64,000 nt of DNA from Moraxellaceae bacterium (GTDB taxonomy: Bacteria > Pseudomonadota > Gammaproteobacteria > Pseudomonadales > Moraxellaceae). The notes under the pieces are model-generated. The model did not search any database and had not been told where the DNA came from. It saw only the letters and a list, made by a program, of their open reading frames with translations. The DNA lies in NCBI GenBank assembly GCA_029267635.1, contig JAJUIK010000003.1, forward strand, positions 130,751 to 194,750, given 5' to 3'. The translations under genes and the position numbers were made by a program. Numbering within the stretch: position 1 is the first letter of the stretch; every line of letters starts with the position of its first letter. This document shows, piece after piece, positions 60,794 to 64,000 of this stretch.

Positions 60794-60844
60794 GTATGCT
60801 CATCAGTCGAAGCAAGATCTTGCACTGACTGGGGCTTGAATGGG

Positions 60845-61414
60845 ATGAAGCTCAAAACGACATTAGCCAGTACATGCATGCTTGGTCTATTTAGCCTAAG
60901 CCTCATGACACAGGCGAATGCACAAGCGTGGACCCTCACGCCACAAACGCAAGTGGGGTTTAATATTCGCTCTATGGGGTTTTCTCTGATAAAAGGTCAG
61001 TTTAAACAGTTCCAGTCGAATATGAATTTTGATCCTGCCACGCCACAAAATGCCTCAGCTCAGTTGGTATTGCAGATCAATAGCGTTCGCCTAAATCAAC
61101 CAGGGCTGAAAGATATGGTGTTGGGAGAGGGATTCTTTTTCGTAGAAAAATATCCAACAGCGACATTCAACAGCCGTGAATTTATTGCTTTAGGCAATTA
61201 TCAGTACGGTATTAAAGGCGATCTCACTTTGCGAGGAATCACCCAACCGGTAACGCTGAAGACAAGATTAAAACCCAATAGCCATAATCCACAACTGCTG
61301 GATGTAGAAGCGAAAACCGCGGTGAAACGTGGCGATTTCGGTATGAAAAAAGCTTTCGCAGGGATCGGGGAAAAAGTAAATATCGAAGTATCCGGGCAGT
61401 GGCAGGCCAAATAA
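60845..61414 (+). CDS. YceI family periplasmic protein
   Basis: There are 189 residues from the ATG at 60845. A signal peptide ends in ANA (about residue 26). The lipocalin-like YceI beta-barrel follows, with VGFNIRSMGFSLIKGQF, FFFVEKYPTATFNSREF, GDLTLRGITQPVTL and VKRGDFGM. YceI barrels bind isoprenoid or other lipids in the periplasm; the ligand here is unknown. Confidence 0.9.
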   Translation: MKLKTTLASTCMLGLFSLSLMTQANAQAWTLTPQTQVGFNIRSMGFSLIKGQFKQFQSNMNFDPATPQNASAQLVLQINSVRLNQPGLKDMVLGEGFFFVEKYPTATFNSREFIALGNYQYGIKGDLTLRGITQPVTLKTRLKPNSHNPQLLDVEAKTAVKRGDFGMKKAFAGIGEKVNIEVSGQWQAK

Positions 61415-61467
61415 ACTCGATTGGCTCATAGTATCGCTGAGGCTTTTATCGTTATTCAGTCAATGGA

Positions 61468-61510
61468 AAAACAGATACACAAATATTGCGATCTATGCGT
61501 CTGTTTTTTC
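61468..61510 (+). terminator. Possible terminator after yceI
   Basis: AAAAACAGA and TCTGTTTTTT flank a 24-nt loop, about 55 nt after the yceI-family stop. The long loop makes it weak; it lies between convergent genes. Confidence 0.35.
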
Positions 61511-61529
61511 GATTTTTGAAATGAGCCGT

Positions 61530-61991
61530 TTAGCCGGCTTGCAGTGCTTTTAAATCTTCTAGGACTTGCTCGGCATGGCCAGCCGCTTTCACTTTACGGT
61601 AGCTTTTGACCAGTTCACCTTTGTGGAAAATAAAGGTAGAACGCTCAATACCCATCACTTGTTTGCCATACATATTTTTTTCTTTGATCACATCAAAATG
61701 TTTGCACAGCACTTCTTCTTTATCGCTGATCAAATCGATGCTTAAAGCCTGCTTTTCGGTAAAGTTCTGATGAGATTTCACTGAATCGCGAGATACCCCA
61801 ATCACCGTTGCATTCAAAGCCGCGTATTGATCTTTTAGGCTGCTGAAATCGATCGCCTGCGTAGTACAGCCAGGCGTGGAATCTTTTGGGTAAAAGTATA
61901 GAACCAGCCATTCTGATGGGATTGCACTTAAGTTGATTTCACCCGTCGTGGCCGGAAAAAACTGAGGAGGAAGCGTGATGTGTTCAGTCAT
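61530..61991 (-). CDS. bcp: Thioredoxin-dependent peroxiredoxin (Bcp/PrxQ)
   Basis: This 153-residue peroxiredoxin has the peroxidatic Cys42 in DSTPGCTTQA. The nearby resolving Cys of E. coli Bcp (five residues on) is Ile here; the only other Cys is C96 in EVLCKHF. It may therefore act by a 1-Cys or atypical mechanism. It reduces peroxides using thioredoxin. It lies 6 nt downstream of the Dph6-like gene. Confidence 0.93.
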   Translation of the reverse strand: MTEHITLPPQFFPATTGEINLSAIPSEWLVLYFYPKDSTPGCTTQAIDFSSLKDQYAALNATVIGVSRDSVKSHQNFTEKQALSIDLISDKEEVLCKHFDVIKEKNMYGKQVMGIERSTFIFHKGELVKSYRKVKAAGHAEQVLEDLKALQAG

Positions 61992-61997
61992 GGGTTT

Positions 61998-62690
61998 TTA
62001 TCCTGCATGATTTTCTAATTCAAGTGTCAAGAAAGCATATTCTGCATGATACAGAATTTCGCCGTATCGTACAGGAATTGCATCCTGAAAAATTGGGCCA
62101 TCAATTACGGTGGTATGAAATTCGCCCCCTTCACCGCAGGGATCAATGCCACGATTTTCCAGTTGCTGAATATATTCCAGGGTTAATACTTGACCTAAAT
62201 CTTCCACCATCATACCCAAGTTGAGATTGACAGTCACAATCACGGTACGAAAACCAAGCTGGATAAATTCCTCAATCACGTCACGATGTGGACGTTGCCA
62301 CAGTGGCATACTCAGTTTAAGCCCTGCTTGTTGTGTAATCCGTTCATGCCAGCAACCGTGTTCCGGCATGTCCAAATCACCGGTCACTAAAACTTCTGCC
62401 CCTTGGGCTTTAGCTTGAGCCAACAGGTCTAAAAACTTGGCCTCATAATCATTCCAGCTGGAGGAGGCCGTAATGATGGGGAGGCCGAGGGCAGCAGCCT
62501 GTGCCTGAATAATTGCTCTGCTCATGGCGTGCGAGCGTGAACGCTGGCCGTTTTCTTCCAGCATGATGATCAGGCCAACTGCTTTACCTACTTGCATGGC
62601 CCGATATAAAGCCAGTGTACTGTCTTTGCCGCCACTGAAGGATACGACGAATTTGTGCTGTTCAGCGTTGCTTTGCCAATGATGTTGCAT
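61998..62690 (-). CDS. Dph6-like ATP pyrophosphatase (adenine nucleotide alpha hydrolase)
   Basis: This 230-residue N-type ATP-pyrophosphatase has P-loop SFSGGKDSTLALYRA (about 17-31), VTGDLDMPEHGCW, MPLWQRPHRDVIEEF and the EGGEFHT motif near 193. In archaea and eukaryotes this domain amidates diphthine (Dph6), but bacteria lack diphthamide, so the bacterial group must have another substrate. It is co-transcribed with bcp. Confidence 0.82.
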   Translation of the reverse strand: MQHHWQSNAEQHKFVVSFSGGKDSTLALYRAMQVGKAVGLIIMLEENGQRSRSHAMSRAIIQAQAAALGLPIITASSSWNDYEAKFLDLLAQAKAQGAEVLVTGDLDMPEHGCWHERITQQAGLKLSMPLWQRPHRDVIEEFIQLGFRTVIVTVNLNLGMMVEDLGQVLTLEYIQQLENRGIDPCGEGGEFHTTVIDGPIFQDAIPVRYGEILYHAEYAFLTLELENHAG

Positions 62691-62712
62691 ACATCCTCAC
62701 AGAGAAATAGAC

Positions 62713-62737
62713 AAAAAAGCCTGCAAATGCAGGCTTT
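62713..62737 (-). terminator. Terminator after the small secreted protein gene
   Basis: AAAGCCTGC / GCAGGCTTT with a 4-nt loop is followed on the minus strand by a T-run, 16 nt beyond the stop at 62754. Confidence 0.85.
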
Positions 62738-62753
62738 ATCGTAGCGAGAAAAA

Positions 62754-63161
62754 TTACTTTTTCGCTTGTGCGGATTTCATCGCTTCTTCACTCAAGGTTT
62801 TCAATTTTGCAGTGAGCTGTGGACCGAAACAGGCTTGCAAGTCTTTATTTTGCTTTTGTACAAAAGCTAAAGTGCTTGGGCTTTTTTTCTGGTTAATGGT
62901 GCTTTGAATTTGCCATTTTTGCGCATTGGTCAATTTACCATCGGCTTCCACCGCACAGCTACAGTATTTGCTGGCTTCAGCTGCGGTTAGTTTCTTACCT
63001 TTGGCTGTTTCTTCTTTACAGACATTAATCAGTGCCGCTTTCACATTGGTACTTTTGTATGCTTCTTGAATTTTGTTGGTTTCTGCATGTGTGGTGCTGG
63101 CCATGAAAGCCGCAGCAGAGACCAGTGTCGATAGAATAATTTTCGCTTTTAACTGTTTCAT
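62754..63161 (-). CDS. Small secreted Cys-containing protein, hypothetical
   Basis: There are 135 residues from the ATG at 63161. A signal peptide ends in THA (about residue 27). The mature protein is helical and Lys-rich with four Cys (INVCKEE, KYCSCAVE, LQACFG) that may form two disulfides. It looks like the short periplasmic proteins common in Acinetobacter. Its function is unknown. The gene follows queC by 13 nt. Confidence 0.75.
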   Translation of the reverse strand: MKQLKAKIILSTLVSAAAFMASTTHAETNKIQEAYKSTNVKAALINVCKEETAKGKKLTAAEASKYCSCAVEADGKLTNAQKWQIQSTINQKKSPSTLAFVQKQNKDLQACFGPQLTAKLKTLSEEAMKSAQAKK

Positions 63162-63174
63162 AATGGGTACCTGG

Positions 63175-63846
63175 TTATTGCGGTCTATAACGTGTTGGAT
63201 CAGGTACACCTGCGTCTAGAAAACCCTGTTTACGTAGACGGCAGCTGTCACACTTGCCACAAGCACGCCCTTGCTCATCTGCCTGATAGCAGGAGACGGT
63301 CTGGCTATAGTCTACGCCATGTTCAATCCCCAAACGTATAATATTCGCTTTGGATAAATGTAACAAAGGTGTTTCGAATTTTAGCGGTTTACCTTCCACA
63401 CCCGCTTTGGTAGCCAGCTGCGCCATGTGGGCAAAAGCTTCAATAAATTCCGGGCGACAATCTGGATAACCCGAATAATCGACTGCATTGATACCAATCA
63501 CAATCGCTTCTGCATCAAACACTTCAGCCGCAGCCAAGGCATATGACAGGAAAATGGTGTTACGTGCCGGTACATAAGTGACCGGAATGCCTTCCTGTTC
63601 CTGCTCAGGCACATCAATATTATGGTCGGTGAGGGCAGAACCGCCCAGATTCCCCAAATCGATATTGATTACGCGATGTTCCACGCCTGAACGCTGCGCA
63701 AGTGCTTTTGCGGCATCCAGCTCGGTGGTCGAGCGTTGGCCATAGCTGAAACTTAAAGCGATACATTCATAACGTGCTTGCGCCCAAGCCAAACAAGTGG
63801 TTGAGTCGAGGCCGCCAGATAATAAGACAATGGCACGAGGGCGCAT
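63175..63846 (-). CDS. queC: 7-cyano-7-deazaguanine synthase
   Basis: There are 223 residues from the ATG at 63846 (GGAG ribosome site); an ATG four codons upstream is weaker. P-loop [15 protein letters not shown] and a C-terminal zinc site ([18 protein letters not shown]). It makes preQ0 for queuosine tRNA modification. It follows queE on the same strand, 31 nt apart. Confidence 0.96.
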   Translation of the reverse strand: MRPRAIVLLSGGLDSTTCLAWAQARYECIALSFSYGQRSTTELDAAKALAQRSGVEHRVINIDLGNLGGSALTDHNIDVPEQEQEGIPVTYVPARNTIFLSYALAAAEVFDAEAIVIGINAVDYSGYPDCRPEFIEAFAHMAQLATKAGVEGKPLKFETPLLHLSKANIIRLGIEHGVDYSQTVSCYQADEQGRACGKCDSCRLRKQGFLDAGVPDPTRYRPQ

Positions 63847-63877
63847 ACAATTCTCCAATTTTCAGATTGAGGAGGGA

Positions 63878-64000
63878 TTAACGACCGGTTTCGTCATTCC
63901 ATAACAATTTATGCAATTGTAACTGGAAACGGACAGGGAGGTGGTCATCTAAAATCCATTGGGCTAAATCACGTGCCAAAGGTGGCAGTTTTACCGCATT
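63878..64000 (-). CDS. queE: 7-carboxy-7-deazaguanine synthase QueE, C-terminal end (partial)
   Basis: The last 40 codons of a gene running off the window edge encode PPLARDLAQWILDDHLPV and RFQLQLHKLLWND, the typical QueE C-terminus. QueE is the radical-SAM enzyme just before QueC in the pathway, so adjacency supports the call. The catalytic part lies outside the window. Confidence 0.88.
   Translation of the reverse strand, partial: NAVKLPPLARDLAQWILDDHLPVRFQLQLHKLLWNDETGR

Overview
The window reads as a chromosomal segment of a gammaproteobacterium of the family Moraxellaceae, almost certainly Acinetobacter. The supporting evidence is a fused RNase H - DNA polymerase III epsilon gene, the nudC-fimL-rnhA/dnaQ-mltD order shared with Pseudomonas, a NadM-type NMN adenylyltransferase, a complete phenylacetate (paa) cluster, and moderate GC with A/T-rich intergenic regions. 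The species cannot be decided from the sequence. No insertion sequence, integrase, phage gene or CRISPR array was seen.

Layout. 0-7.3 kb: housekeeping genes (sutA, rsmI, yraN, a BON-domain lipoprotein, an alpha/beta hydrolase, nudC, the pilus/cAMP scaffold fimL and the rnhA-dnaQ fusion). 7.5-16.3 kb: a lytic transglycosylase with many LysM repeats, followed without a terminator by a complete yejABEF-type oligopeptide ABC importer. This suggests one unit for wall turnover and peptide or muropeptide uptake. 16.4-25.3 kb: an Old Yellow Enzyme, four identical tRNA-Glu genes interspersed with a lipase-like hydrolase, an MmuP-like amino acid permease and a tiny ORF, then rnt, pyrC, argG and a small membrane protein. 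25.5-27.8 kb: fadH and tRNA-Ser(UGA). 28.0-32.4 kb: an A/T-rich accessory-looking region with a five-gene minor pilin operon (PilE-, FimT-, PilV-, PilW- and a very large PilX-like protein, but no PilY1) and about 0.8 kb without recognisable genes.

32.4-47.5 kb is a phenylacetate catabolism region. paaZ is divergent from paaABCDEFGHJK-X-Y. An MFS transporter next to paaZ carries the same bipartite inverted repeat (TGATAC-N27-GTATCG) as the paaA promoter, which ties it to the paa regulon. Together the genes activate phenylacetate to its CoA ester (PaaK), epoxidise the ring (PaaABCDE), isomerise it (PaaG), open and oxidise it (PaaZ) and beta-oxidise it (PaaF, H, J) to acetyl-CoA and succinyl-CoA, under PaaX.

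47.7-64 kb is again housekeeping: pdxB-epmA, the dgt-ruvA-ruvB unit, a VIT-family metal transporter, purL, two tiny membrane-protein ORFs, a NIF3-like domain protein, a nitroreductase, an enoyl-CoA hydratase paralogue, nadM, a YceI protein, a Bcp peroxiredoxin, a Dph6-like ATPase, a small secreted protein, queC and the 3' end of queE. The most notable observations are the shared PaaX-type operator on the MFS gene, the minor pilin operon with its outsized PilX-like member, the mltD-yej unit, and a tRNA-Glu promoter whose -10 box contains the stop codon of rnt.
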